A stretch of DNA of 64,000 nucleotides from Rhizobiaceae bacterium (GTDB lineage Bacteria > Pseudomonadota > Alphaproteobacteria > Rhizobiales > Rhizobiaceae): NCBI GenBank assembly GCA_019635715.1, contig JAHBYY010000013.1, forward strand, positions 1-64,000. The letters run 5' to 3'. Made by a program: the position numbers and the translations under genes. The notes under the pieces were generated by a model. It was given only the letters and a program-made list of their open reading frames with translations. It was not told the origin of the DNA and ran no database searches. Positions 46,484 through 54,875 of this stretch are shown here, piece after piece (the stretch's first letter is position 1; each line of letters opens with the position of its first letter).

Positions 46484-46522
46484 CCGGGCATCGCCCAGCA
46501 TTCGACCAAAAGGAGAGCGAAC

Positions 46523-46807
46523 ATGGCAAATCAGGCAATCGGAATGATCGAAACGAGGGGATACGTCGCGGCGCTGACCGCCGCCGACGCGATGGTGAAG
46601 GCCGCCAACGTCGAAATCGTTGGCAAGAACGAGGTGGGCGGCGGCCTTGTGTCGGTTATCGTCAAGGGCGATGTCGGCGCGGTGAAGAGCGCCAGCGAAG
46701 CCGGCGCCGAAGCCGCCAACAGTGTCGGCGAAGTGGTGGCGGTGCACGTGATCCCGCGCCCGCACGAGGATCTCGGCAAGTATTTCGAAGCCGCGAAGCT
46801 GAAGTGA
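46523..46807 (+). CDS. BMC-H hexameric shell protein
   Basis: 94 residues, a canonical single BMC domain: [18 protein letters not shown] start, the pore loop in [12 protein letters not shown] and the C-terminal [13 protein letters not shown]. It forms the hexamers that tile most of the facets. It is the only BMC-H in the locus. An AGGAGAG ribosome site precedes the ATG, consistent with high expression. Confidence 0.95.
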   Translation: MANQAIGMIETRGYVAALTAADAMVKAANVEIVGKNEVGGGLVSVIVKGDVGAVKSASEAGAEAANSVGEVVAVHVIPRPHEDLGKYFEAAKLK

Positions 46808-46832
46808 GCGCTGCCGGAACGAGGCCGAGACC

Positions 46833-47480
46833 ATGACCGAGTTACGGGTATACCTGCCGATCCGGGACCTGCGGCCACAATTCGCGGCCTATCTGGCAAC
46901 GCCGACCCGCGCCCGGGGCTATCCTCCCTTCGAAGGCCAGCACAGCCTGATCATCGAGGTGGCCCCGGCGCTGTCGATCCATCGCATCGTCGACCTTGCG
47001 CTCAAGGAGAGTCCGGATCTGGAGCCCGGGATCCTGTATACGGAGCGCAATTTCGGATTGCTCGAACTGCACGCCGACAGCATGTCCGATCTGGAAAAGG
47101 CCGGCAAAGCCATCCTCGACGGGATCGGCGCGAAGGCCAATGACCAGCTCAGCCCGGAGATACTGTTCCACGACATCATCGAGAACCTCTCGGATCAGCA
47201 TGCGATCATCCTCAATCGCTCGCGCGATGCCTCGATCCTGGTTCCGGGCCTGTCGCTGCTGATCTACGAGATGGCCCCGGCTCTGTTTGCCTGCGTGGCG
47301 GCCAATGAGGCGGAACGGGCAGCCCCCGGCGCGACGATCAACGACGTCCAGATGATGGGCGCCACGGGCCGGATCTTCATGTCCGGCACCACCGCGGAAA
47401 TGATGAAGGCCCGCGATGCGATCACCGCGACGCTGAACGGTGTCGTCGGACGCAAGTCGCGAGCCGCCATGGCGCACTGA
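46833..47480 (+). CDS. BMC-T shell protein, RMM type (copy 2)
   Basis: 215 residues, a diverged paralogue of the product of 45145-45756: MTELRVYLPIRDLRPQFAAY and LIIEVAPALSIHRIVDLALK, with DQHAIILNRSRDASIL in the second half. It carries a basic C-terminal tail (GRKSRAAMAH) absent from copy 1. Having two BMC-T types may give pores of different selectivity. It is the last gene of the shell operon. Confidence 0.87.
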   Translation: MTELRVYLPIRDLRPQFAAYLATPTRARGYPPFEGQHSLIIEVAPALSIHRIVDLALKESPDLEPGILYTERNFGLLELHADSMSDLEKAGKAILDGIGAKANDQLSPEILFHDIIENLSDQHAIILNRSRDASILVPGLSLLIYEMAPALFACVAANEAERAAPGATINDVQMMGATGRIFMSGTTAEMMKARDAITATLNGVVGRKSRAAMAH

Positions 47481-47507
47481 ATGTCGTTCTTCCCAGGGCG
47501 GGCCTGG

Positions 47508-47547
47508 CCCGGTGCCGGGCGCAACGCCTTCGCAGCTCGGCACCGGG
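47508..47547 (+). terminator. Terminator-like hairpin after the shell operon
   Basis: CCCGGTGCCG (47508-47517) pairs perfectly with CGGCACCGGG (47538-47547) across a 20-base loop, followed by TTCTTTG. It begins 28 bases after the last shell gene. The remainder of 47481-47856 shows nothing else I can support. Confidence 0.45.
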
Positions 47548-47856
47548 TTCTTTGTCGTGGGACTCGCCGGCCAGACCGGAGCGACCGCCATGGCGTTGGC
47601 CGCCTGGCTTTCCGCGATTCGGCAAGATTCATGGCCGGCCGCATCCGCGGTCGCCGGCATCGAGCCGGGTTTCTGGGCCGTCCGGCAGCGGCAACCGTCC
47701 GTCCGGGATTTCGGCGACCGGAAGTACGGCATCTGGAAACGGGTCCGTGCACGCATGCTCTTCAACGATCCCCGTCGGGATGACGGGTTGCGGCGGATCT
47801 GATAACGTCCGGCCTTTGTTCCCCGAGTGGCTCTTACTTGCCGGAGGGAGGTAGCA

Positions 47857-48888
47857 TTGGATATCGCTGAATCTGCTCCTCCCAAGATCTTGGCGGCGGC
47901 GGCAGACGGCCTCATCGACATGATAGGCCGGAAAGGCGGCAGCGCCGATGCGGTTTTCCATGGTGCCAATACGCGTATTGGCGACGTTTCCAGCCCGACC
48001 AACGAGCTCAACCTGATCCAGTATTGCGAACTGTTCGAGGAGGCCGCCCGGCAGACACGCGATCCCAATTTCGGACTGCAGTTCGGCGCCCAGTTCCATC
48101 CGAAGAAGCTTGGGCCTCTCGGCTATGCCGCCATATCCTCTCCGACCCTCGGCGCGGCGATCCAGAACATGGAAACCTATTTCCCCGCCCATCAGGAGTC
48201 TTCGAGGTTCAGTCTGACCGGCGACGGCAGCGTCCTGTGGCTGAGCTACCAGATCGTCGACCCCAGGATCACGCGCCGACGCCAGGACGCCGAGCTTTCG
48301 CTGGGCATGTTCTGCAACGTGTTCCGCCACGCGCTCGGCGAGGACTGGTCTCCGTTGGAGGTGCGCTTTGAGCACACCCAAATGGAGGCTGCCGCCCATT
48401 CGCACCATTTCGGTGCCCCGGTGCGGTTCGGACACCATACGAATGCCCTGGCGTTCAGACGGGATGCGCTGTCGACGCCGATGGTGGAGCGCGATCCCTA
48501 TCTGTACGCGATTCTCGAAGCCATGCTGAAGTCGCGGTGCGCCTTGCAGGACAGTCCGCAGGACCTCGTCTCGATCCTGCGCTCGCAAATCAGGATGAAC
48601 CTGGGCAATCGCACGCCGACGCTCTCCGACATCGCCCGCGCTCTCGGCCAGGGCCCCGCCATCCTGCAGCGCCGGCTCAGGCGCATCGGATTGACCTACA
48701 ATGATGTGCTGCGGTCGACGCGCCAGGAATTGGCCCTTCACTATCTGAAGACCAGCGACATGCCGCTGACCGAGGTGGCGCTCTGCCTCGGCTACTCCGA
48801 ACTGTCGGCGTTCTCACGCGCCTTTCAGAACTGGACGAGGATGAGTCCGCACCGTTTCCGCAAACTGGCTCGCGCGGTCGAGGACTGA
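47857..48888 (+). CDS. AraC-family transcriptional regulator
   Basis: 343 residues. The C-terminal AraC helix-turn-helix pair (LSDIARALGQGPAILQRRLR; LTEVALCLGYSELSAFSRAF) follows an OruR/ArgR-type N-terminal domain with GPLGYAAISSPTLGAAI. I prefer the TTG at 47857, directly after GGAGGGAGG, over the GTG at 47827. It lies between the shell operon and the kinase gene and is a second candidate regulator of the microcompartment. Confidence 0.85.
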   Translation: MDIAESAPPKILAAAADGLIDMIGRKGGSADAVFHGANTRIGDVSSPTNELNLIQYCELFEEAARQTRDPNFGLQFGAQFHPKKLGPLGYAAISSPTLGAAIQNMETYFPAHQESSRFSLTGDGSVLWLSYQIVDPRITRRRQDAELSLGMFCNVFRHALGEDWSPLEVRFEHTQMEAAAHSHHFGAPVRFGHHTNALAFRRDALSTPMVERDPYLYAILEAMLKSRCALQDSPQDLVSILRSQIRMNLGNRTPTLSDIARALGQGPAILQRRLRRIGLTYNDVLRSTRQELALHYLKTSDMPLTEVALCLGYSELSAFSRAFQNWTRMSPHRFRKLARAVED

Positions 48889-48959
48889 CCATCGCAAGGC
48901 CTCCGGCGGGGCCGTCGGCCGCCAGTCTTGGCGCAGCTTTGCGAACGGACGACGCACCG

Positions 48960-49967
48960 TCAGACGAGATCGCGCAGATAGGCTTCGGCCAGCTTTGCCG
49001 TGGCCTCGGCGAAGGTCGGGGCGAGTTGCCGCGCCGTTTCGACCTCGATGTGCGAGCCGATCCAGGCCAGCAGCGCCATGCGGCGGAACATCACGAAGGT
49101 GTCGATCTCGCGCTCGTCCGCCACCCGAAGGGTACGCTTTGCCCGATAGCCCTGGATCCAGGCCTGCTTGAGTGCCGGAACCTGGGGATGATCTTCCATG
49201 AAGGATATGCTGGCGGCGAAGTCGTAGAGGAACCAGCCGAAGCCGCAGTCGTCGAAGTCGATCAGTCTCGGTTGCTCGCCGTCATGGATCAGCAGATTGG
49301 CCAGCCGCATGTCGGCATGGATCAGCCCGAAACTTTCCGCCGGCTTGCCGAAAGCCCTCAATCTGGACAGCACGGTCGTTTCCAGCCGCTCCAGAATTGC
49401 GCGGATCTCCCAGTCGACACGGGGCGCCGCGCGCCAGTCGCCCCAGGTTGCGCTGTCGCCGAAAACCGTTTCCTCCACCCAGCGGGGGCGCACGAAGGGG
49501 GATGGTTTGCGCCACCGGATGGAGTGGTCGTGCGTGAGTGCCGCCATCTGGCCGAGTTGCTCGAACGGCTTGACGAGATCCTGGTCCGGGTCCGGCTCGC
49601 TGCCGTCGACGAATGCGAACATCACCATGTGACGCTCCTCGCCGGACACGTCCGACGGGACTGTCTGGATCGGCTCGCCGTCGCGGCCGGCGAAGAAGGC
49701 CGGTGTGGCGACGCCGCCCTCCTGGCCGAGCGCCCGCGACCAGGCAAGCTCGCATTCTATGGCCCGCCGGCTGTGATAGTTCGGCCGGTGAACCCGGAGG
49801 ATCGATTTGAAGCCGGCTCCATCGTCGACAAGATAGGTCGCGTTCTCGGAAACGTTGATCAGCCGCGCACGGGCGGCGGACGGCACATCCCAACGCGCAA
49901 GCGACCGATCAACCAATTGGCCGAGCCCCACGACGAAATTCTCCTGGGCCTTGACGCTCTCCGTCAT
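48960..49967 (-). CDS. APH-family kinase; probable amino-alcohol kinase of the microcompartment pathway
   Basis: 335 residues of the aminoglycoside phosphotransferase fold. The catalytic motif LIHADMRLANLLIH has His217, the base Asp219 and Asn224; IDFDD supplies Mg ligands D237/D239. In RMM/aminoacetone loci this family includes an (S)-1-amino-2-propanol kinase that makes the substrate of the phospho-lyase. The ATG at 49967 follows AGGAGCGAGGACC. It is on the opposite strand from the shell genes and convergent with the AraC gene, sharing its run with the SDR and importer. Confidence 0.82.
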   Translation of the reverse strand: MTESVKAQENFVVGLGQLVDRSLARWDVPSAARARLINVSENATYLVDDGAGFKSILRVHRPNYHSRRAIECELAWSRALGQEGGVATPAFFAGRDGEPIQTVPSDVSGEERHMVMFAFVDGSEPDPDQDLVKPFEQLGQMAALTHDHSIRWRKPSPFVRPRWVEETVFGDSATWGDWRAAPRVDWEIRAILERLETTVLSRLRAFGKPAESFGLIHADMRLANLLIHDGEQPRLIDFDDCGFGWFLYDFAASISFMEDHPQVPALKQAWIQGYRAKRTLRVADEREIDTFVMFRRMALLAWIGSHIEVETARQLAPTFAEATAKLAEAYLRDLV

Positions 49968-49999
49968 GGTCCTCGCTCCTGAGCTGCTGGAAGGATTGG

Positions 50000-50779
50000 T
50001 CAGATGTTCGCTATGGCCTCGAGCGACTCGGGCAGGGTCTGGCCGCCGTCGATGACGAGGTGCTGACCGGTGATGTAGGCGGCCTCGTCCGATGCGAAGA
50101 ACAACACGGCATTGCCGATGTCCTCGACGGCTCCCAACCGCTTCAGCGGTATCGAGGCCGCCATCGTCCTCAGGTAGTCCTCGCCCAGCCCGTCGAGTCC
50201 CTCGGTGACGATGTTGCCCGGCATGACCGCATTGATGGTCGTGTTGTAGCGGGCGAGTTCCATCGCCGCGGTCCTCAGGAAGCCAAGCTGCCCGGCCTTG
50301 GAGGCGCCGTAGTGCGCCCAGCCGGGATAGCCCGTCACCGGTCCGGTTATCGAGGAGGTCAGCACCACGCGCCCCTTTCCCGCCGCCTCGAAATGGGGGA
50401 TGCAGGCCTTCACCGACAGAAAGGCGCTCTTGAGGTTGGTCGCCATGACCCGGTCCCATTCGTCGGGATCGAGGTCGACCAGCTTGGTCTGCGGAAAGAT
50501 GCCGGCATTCGCGCAGAGGATGTCGATGCCGCCGAAGGTCTCCGCGGTATGCGCGACCGCCTCCCGGACGGAGGTCCAGTCCGACACGTCGCATTGCACC
50601 GCGGCAGCGGTGGCTCCGGCCCCGGTCAGTTCGTCGACGGCCGACTGCGCGTCGTCGCGGCCGCGCGCGGCGATCATCACCTTGGCGCCCTGACGGGAAA
50701 AGACCCGCGCAATGCCACGGCCGATGCCGCGCGAGCCGCCCGTGACCAGCACGCTCCTTCCGTTGATCGACGTCAGCAT
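50000..50779 (-). CDS. SDR dehydrogenase; probable amino-alcohol/aminoketone dehydrogenase
   Basis: 259 residues with TGGSRGIG (13-20), CANAG, Ser142/143, Tyr157 and Lys161 (HYGASK) and a final VIDGGQTLPE. RMM loci encode an SDR proposed to interconvert aminoacetone and 1-amino-2-propanol; position beside the kinase supports that role here. No encapsulation-like helix is obvious at either end, so it may act outside the shell. Confidence 0.82.
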   Translation of the reverse strand: MLTSINGRSVLVTGGSRGIGRGIARVFSRQGAKVMIAARGRDDAQSAVDELTGAGATAAAVQCDVSDWTSVREAVAHTAETFGGIDILCANAGIFPQTKLVDLDPDEWDRVMATNLKSAFLSVKACIPHFEAAGKGRVVLTSSITGPVTGYPGWAHYGASKAGQLGFLRTAAMELARYNTTINAVMPGNIVTEGLDGLGEDYLRTMAASIPLKRLGAVEDIGNAVLFFASDEAAYITGQHLVIDGGQTLPESLEAIANI

Positions 50780-50813
50780 GTTTCCCCCCGGATCTGATTT
50801 GAGCGAGATGAGA

Positions 50814-51611
50814 CTAGGTGGTCCGCACCGCCTTGAGGGCGCGCGCGATTGCCAGTGCAGCCAGTATGACGGTTATCGAGCCCGCGACCGAAAGCACGCC
50901 GAGGGTCGGCACCAGCGGCGAGTAGCCGGCGACCATCTTGGCATAGAGCCATTCCGGAAGCGTCGAATCCGCGCCGGTGGTGAACAGCGACAGCGGAAAA
51001 TTCCCCCAGCTCAGCAGGAAGGCGAACAGTCCGGCGCTGATGACGCCGGGCATCAGCAGCGGCAGCGTCACCTCGCGCAGCACCGTCCATGTCGACGCGC
51101 CGAGGTCTCGTGCGGCTTCTTCGAGCATCGGATCGAAGGCGTAGGCGCGAATGGCGACCACCAGCGTGGCGATCGGGGCGATCCACACGAGATGGGCGAC
51201 CACGGCTGTCTTCCAGCTCGGGATGACGCCGAGCGAGTTGAACAGGATCAGCAGCGCCAGCGCCAGCACGGACTGCGGGAAGAATACCGGCAACAGCACG
51301 AGTTTCTGGAACAGGCCGCGGGAGCGCCACTGGTAGCGGGCAAAGGCCAGCGCGCCGAAGAACGCCATCAGCATCGACAACAGCGTCACGATCAAGGCTA
51401 TCCGCAGCGAGGTCGACGCGAGTTCGGCTAGCGTCGCGCTTTCGAGTGCCTGGCCGAACCACTGGGTCGTGTACTGGCGAATGGGGAAGGTGAGGTAGCG
51501 CGCCTTGGAGATCGACGCGAAGCCGACCGGGACCAGCGGCAGATACAGGAAGGCGATGATGAGCAGGCCGTAGACGAACAGGGCGATTTCGGTCGAGCGC
51601 GAGGATCTCAT
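50814..51611 (-). CDS. Polyamine-type ABC transporter permease (PotC-like)
   Basis: 265 residues with six predicted membrane helices and the EAARDLGASTWTVLREVTLPLLMPG coupling loop (quoted in part: AARDLGASTWTVLREV) that docks to the ATPase. The ATGA overlap with the upstream permease gene shows tight coupling. It is part of an ABC importer for a cationic amine. Confidence 0.9.
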   Translation of the reverse strand: MRSSRSTEIALFVYGLLIIAFLYLPLVPVGFASISKARYLTFPIRQYTTQWFGQALESATLAELASTSLRIALIVTLLSMLMAFFGALAFARYQWRSRGLFQKLVLLPVFFPQSVLALALLILFNSLGVIPSWKTAVVAHLVWIAPIATLVVAIRAYAFDPMLEEAARDLGASTWTVLREVTLPLLMPGVISAGLFAFLLSWGNFPLSLFTTGADSTLPEWLYAKMVAGYSPLVPTLGVLSVAGSITVILAALAIARALKAVRTT

Positions 51612-52465
51612 GACCGTCCGCGTCCCATCACCGCGTCGAGATCGATCCGCGAGATCGCGAAGATGGCCAAGGCGCTGACGATCAGGATGAGCGTCATCGC
51701 CAGCGCAGACCCGAGCGGCCAGTTCTGATTGAAGGAGAAGGCGGTCTCGATCTCGGTGGCGATGGCGACCACGGCCTGGCCGCCGAGCAGCTTCGATTCG
51801 GCCAGCGCGCCGGTCGACAGCACGAAAGTGAGGAGCGATCCGACCATGATGCCGGGCGCTGCGAGGGGCAGTTCGATCTCGCGAAATATCTGCCACCGGG
51901 AAGCCCCCAGATCGGCAGCGGCGTGGCAGGCATCCTCGGGGATCATGGATATCCCTTGCGCCAGCGGGAACAGCATGAAGGGAAGGTAGACATAGACGAG
52001 CCCGAAGACGATGATCGGTACGTTGTACAGCGCGCCGCCGATGCCGCCGCCGAACCAGGCGTTGAGATAGCCGTCGACCAGGCCGCCCTTCATCAGCGTC
52101 AGCGCCCAGCCGAACAGGCGAATGTTTTCGGACACGCACAGGCTGATCACCACCGCGATGGTGATGACCAGGGTAAATCGGCGGAACACCTTGGCCATGG
52201 CATAGGCGAGCGGCCAGCAGATCACGAACAGCAGCGCCGTCGCGGCGAGCGCGAGACCCAACGAACGGAACAGCGACTTCAGATATCCCTGCTCGACAAG
52301 CAGCGGATAGGACGAGAAGTCCGGCACATGCGCCAGATCGAACACGTTCTGCGGCATGATCGAGAAGCCGGCGATCACCGCGACGGGCGCGATGAAGCCG
52401 AGCAGCAGGAGAAGGCCGAGAGGCGCGGCGCTCAGCAGGCCGAGGCGGTTGTCGATCCGCTTCAT
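51608..52465 (-). CDS. Polyamine-type ABC transporter permease (PotB-like)
   Basis: 285 residues, six predicted helices, with the coupling loop CHAAADLGASRWQIFREIEL. It pairs with the PotC-like permease. It overlaps the ATPase gene by four bases. Confidence 0.9.
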   Translation of the reverse strand: MKRIDNRLGLLSAAPLGLLLLLGFIAPVAVIAGFSIMPQNVFDLAHVPDFSSYPLLVEQGYLKSLFRSLGLALAATALLFVICWPLAYAMAKVFRRFTLVITIAVVISLCVSENIRLFGWALTLMKGGLVDGYLNAWFGGGIGGALYNVPIIVFGLVYVYLPFMLFPLAQGISMIPEDACHAAADLGASRWQIFREIELPLAAPGIMVGSLLTFVLSTGALAESKLLGGQAVVAIATEIETAFSFNQNWPLGSALAMTLILIVSALAIFAISRIDLDAVMGRGRS

Positions 52466-53553
52466 GCCCGTTCCCCATTCAGGAAATGCGCATGCTGCCT
52501 GTCCCAGCCGAGCACGACGGCGTCGCCGGGCGCGCCGGCGATGCGGTCCTCGCTGAGCTTCTCGACCGTCAGAATCTGGCCGTTGGCCGCCTCCACCTTG
52601 TACTGGGTGCGGGAGCCCAGCATGTATTCGGCGCGCAGGGTGCCCCTGACCTGATAGTCGCGGGACTGCGGCGGACGCAGGAAATGGACGAATTCCGGCC
52701 GCACCATCAATGTCGTCTTCTCGCCGGGCTTGAGCGGCTTCGAAGCGGCTCCAGGCTCGGCCGGTACGGTCGCCTCGACGCCTGCCCCGGAAAATCCGCC
52801 GTCTTCGCCGCCATGGCCGTCGAACAGATTGACCTCGCCCATGAACTCGGCGACGAATCGGCTCACCGGCCGTGCGTAGATCTCGTCGGCCGAGCCGATC
52901 TGCTCGAACTGGCCGGCCCGCATGATGGCGATGCGGTCCGACATCACCATCGCTTCCTCGAGCGAGTGGGTGATGTAGACGAAGGTCTTGCCGGTTCGCC
53001 GATGCAGGTCCTTCAGCTCCTTTTCCAGCGTCTTGCGCAGACGATAGTCGAGAGCCGACAGCGGCTCGTCGAAGAACAGGATCTCCGGATCGAAGGCGAG
53101 GGCACGGGCGAGCGCTATGCGCTGGCGCTCGCCGCCGGAGCACTGGTTTATCGATCTCGAATAGTAGTCGTCCCGCAGGCGCAGCAGCGACATCAGCTCC
53201 AGCGCGCGGCTCCTGCGCTGCGCCGCCGGCACGCCCCTGACCTTCAGGGGGAATTCGATGTTCTGCCCGACGCTGCGGTGCGGAAACAGCGCCAGCGACT
53301 GGAAGACCATGCAGGTCGGACGCTTGTTGGCCGGAATATGGTCGATGCGGTTGTCGCGGAGCCACAATTCGCCGGTGGACGGCGAATCCATGCCGACGAG
53401 CAGCCTGATCAGCGTCGTCTTGCCGCTTCCCGACGGTCCGACGATCGTCAGAAACTCACCGTCGGCGATGTCCAGGTCGATGTCGTCGAGAACCCGAACG
53501 TTGCCAAAGTGCTTGGCAACGCCCTTCAGGCGCAGGATAGGCTCGGTCGGCAT
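52462..53553 (-). CDS. Polyamine-type ABC transporter ATPase (PotA-like)
   Basis: 363 residues. ATPase domain with Walker A GPSGSGKTT, signature CSGGERQR, Walker B ILFFDEPLSALD and HSLEEAM, followed by a C-terminal TOBE domain (from about 270). I take the ATG at 53553 (MPTEPILRLKG). An upstream in-frame ATG at 53595 would overlap the binding-protein gene by 23 bases, and neither has a clear ribosome site. Confidence 0.9.
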   Translation of the reverse strand: MPTEPILRLKGVAKHFGNVRVLDDIDLDIADGEFLTIVGPSGSGKTTLIRLLVGMDSPSTGELWLRDNRIDHIPANKRPTCMVFQSLALFPHRSVGQNIEFPLKVRGVPAAQRRSRALELMSLLRLRDDYYSRSINQCSGGERQRIALARALAFDPEILFFDEPLSALDYRLRKTLEKELKDLHRRTGKTFVYITHSLEEAMVMSDRIAIMRAGQFEQIGSADEIYARPVSRFVAEFMGEVNLFDGHGGEDGGFSGAGVEATVPAEPGAASKPLKPGEKTTLMVRPEFVHFLRPPQSRDYQVRGTLRAEYMLGSRTQYKVEAANGQILTVEKLSEDRIAGAPGDAVVLGWDRQHAHFLNGERA

Positions 53554-53572
53554 GGCGGTCACGGCCGATCCA

Positions 53573-54700
53573 TCACGTCCGCTTGGCGGCGGCATAGATG
53601 GGATTCAGCTCGCCGTAGGACACGATCTCGCCATACTGGATCGAACGCGCCATCTCCTCTTCGAGGCTGTCCCATTGGATGGCATCCAGCTCCTCCGTCG
53701 AGTACTGCGCGAAAACATCGGGATCGGCCATGGAAGCGATCGGGTTGTACGTTCCTTCCGCGAAGCTGACGACCTTGGCGATCTCCGGCTTCTGCACGAA
53801 ATCGATGAAGTCCTCGGCCAGCTTTGACGGCTGCGGGTTGCTGACGGCCGATGTGAGCTCGGCCCAGACGACCCCGCCCTTGCCGTCGACCGGCCCGGAT
53901 TTCGGCGTGATGGCGCGGACATTGGTGGCCCCGTCGAACCGGGCGGGCGATGCCGTATAGGTGCCGCCGGTAAAATAGGCGTCGATCTCGCCGTTGATCA
54001 GCGCGGTGGTCATGGCCACCAGATCGTCGGTCAGCAGTTTTGCGCCAACGAAGATGTGCTCTGCCGTTGCCTTGAACTTCGCCTTTCCGGCGTCGTCCAT
54101 CGGAGCGAAGGGATCGACCCCCGCGGTCAGGCAAAGATGGATGATGTTCCAGTCGGCGTAGGTCAGGACACCGTAGCGGCCCTTCATCGCCGGGTCGAGA
54201 AAGAGGTTCCAGCCCTGGTCTTCCGCCGTCTCGCGGCTGATCTTGTCGGTGTTGACGACGAAACTGAACGGCCCGTAGCGCTGCGGCATGCCGAGCAGGT
54301 CGCCCTGGTCCGAAAAGGCGTAGGAGTACGGCTTGGCGAACTCTCCGCTCATCTTCGCGAAGTAGGGCATGAACCGCTCCTTGTTCAGCGGCTTGATGAG
54401 ATTTTCGGGAAACAGCTTGCGCGCCCAGGGCTGATTGACGTTGAGCACGTCCCAGACGCCGAGTTCGCCGGCGCGCAGGCGGTTTATCATGTCCGGATCG
54501 GAGGTGCCGCTCTCGGCGCGCACAGTGCTGCCGGGATGCGCCTGGCGGAACGGCGCCAGCACGTTGTCGGTGTTGTAGCCTTCCCAGCACAGGATGTTGA
54601 GCTGGGTGTCACGGCTCGACTGGGCGGCGGCGGCGCCTCCCAAAGCCCATGCGCCGGCGAAGCCGCCGAGGGCGAGATTGAAATTCCGGCGTGTGATCAT
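53573..54700 (-). CDS. Polyamine-type substrate-binding protein (PotD/PotF-like, Tat signal)
   Basis: 375 residues beginning MITRRNFNLALGGFAGAW, a twin-arginine signal, with the mature start near SSRDTQLNILCWEGYNT, the classic spermidine/putrescine-binding opening. The ATG at 54700 has GGGAG eight bases upstream. Because it leads the run that includes the SDR and kinase, its ligand may be an amino-alcohol or related amine feeding the microcompartment and not a true polyamine (inference). Confidence 0.88.
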   Translation of the reverse strand: MITRRNFNLALGGFAGAWALGGAAAAQSSRDTQLNILCWEGYNTDNVLAPFRQAHPGSTVRAESGTSDPDMINRLRAGELGVWDVLNVNQPWARKLFPENLIKPLNKERFMPYFAKMSGEFAKPYSYAFSDQGDLLGMPQRYGPFSFVVNTDKISRETAEDQGWNLFLDPAMKGRYGVLTYADWNIIHLCLTAGVDPFAPMDDAGKAKFKATAEHIFVGAKLLTDDLVAMTTALINGEIDAYFTGGTYTASPARFDGATNVRAITPKSGPVDGKGGVVWAELTSAVSNPQPSKLAEDFIDFVQKPEIAKVVSFAEGTYNPIASMADPDVFAQYSTEELDAIQWDSLEEEMARSIQYGEIVSYGELNPIYAAAKRT

Positions 54701-54875
54701 GCCGATAGCTCCCATTGTCCGGGAAAGGACCTCTTGGCCTTCTTTCCTGCTGTGAGGCTATCAGCGATCGGGACGGTGTTCTTGACAGGAGCACCGCCGA
54801 ATTTGACAGTTGCCCGCCACGCGCCGTCGCGAAGCCCGGCAAAAACAGGTCGCGCGACAAGGCCCTCGCGGGCGG

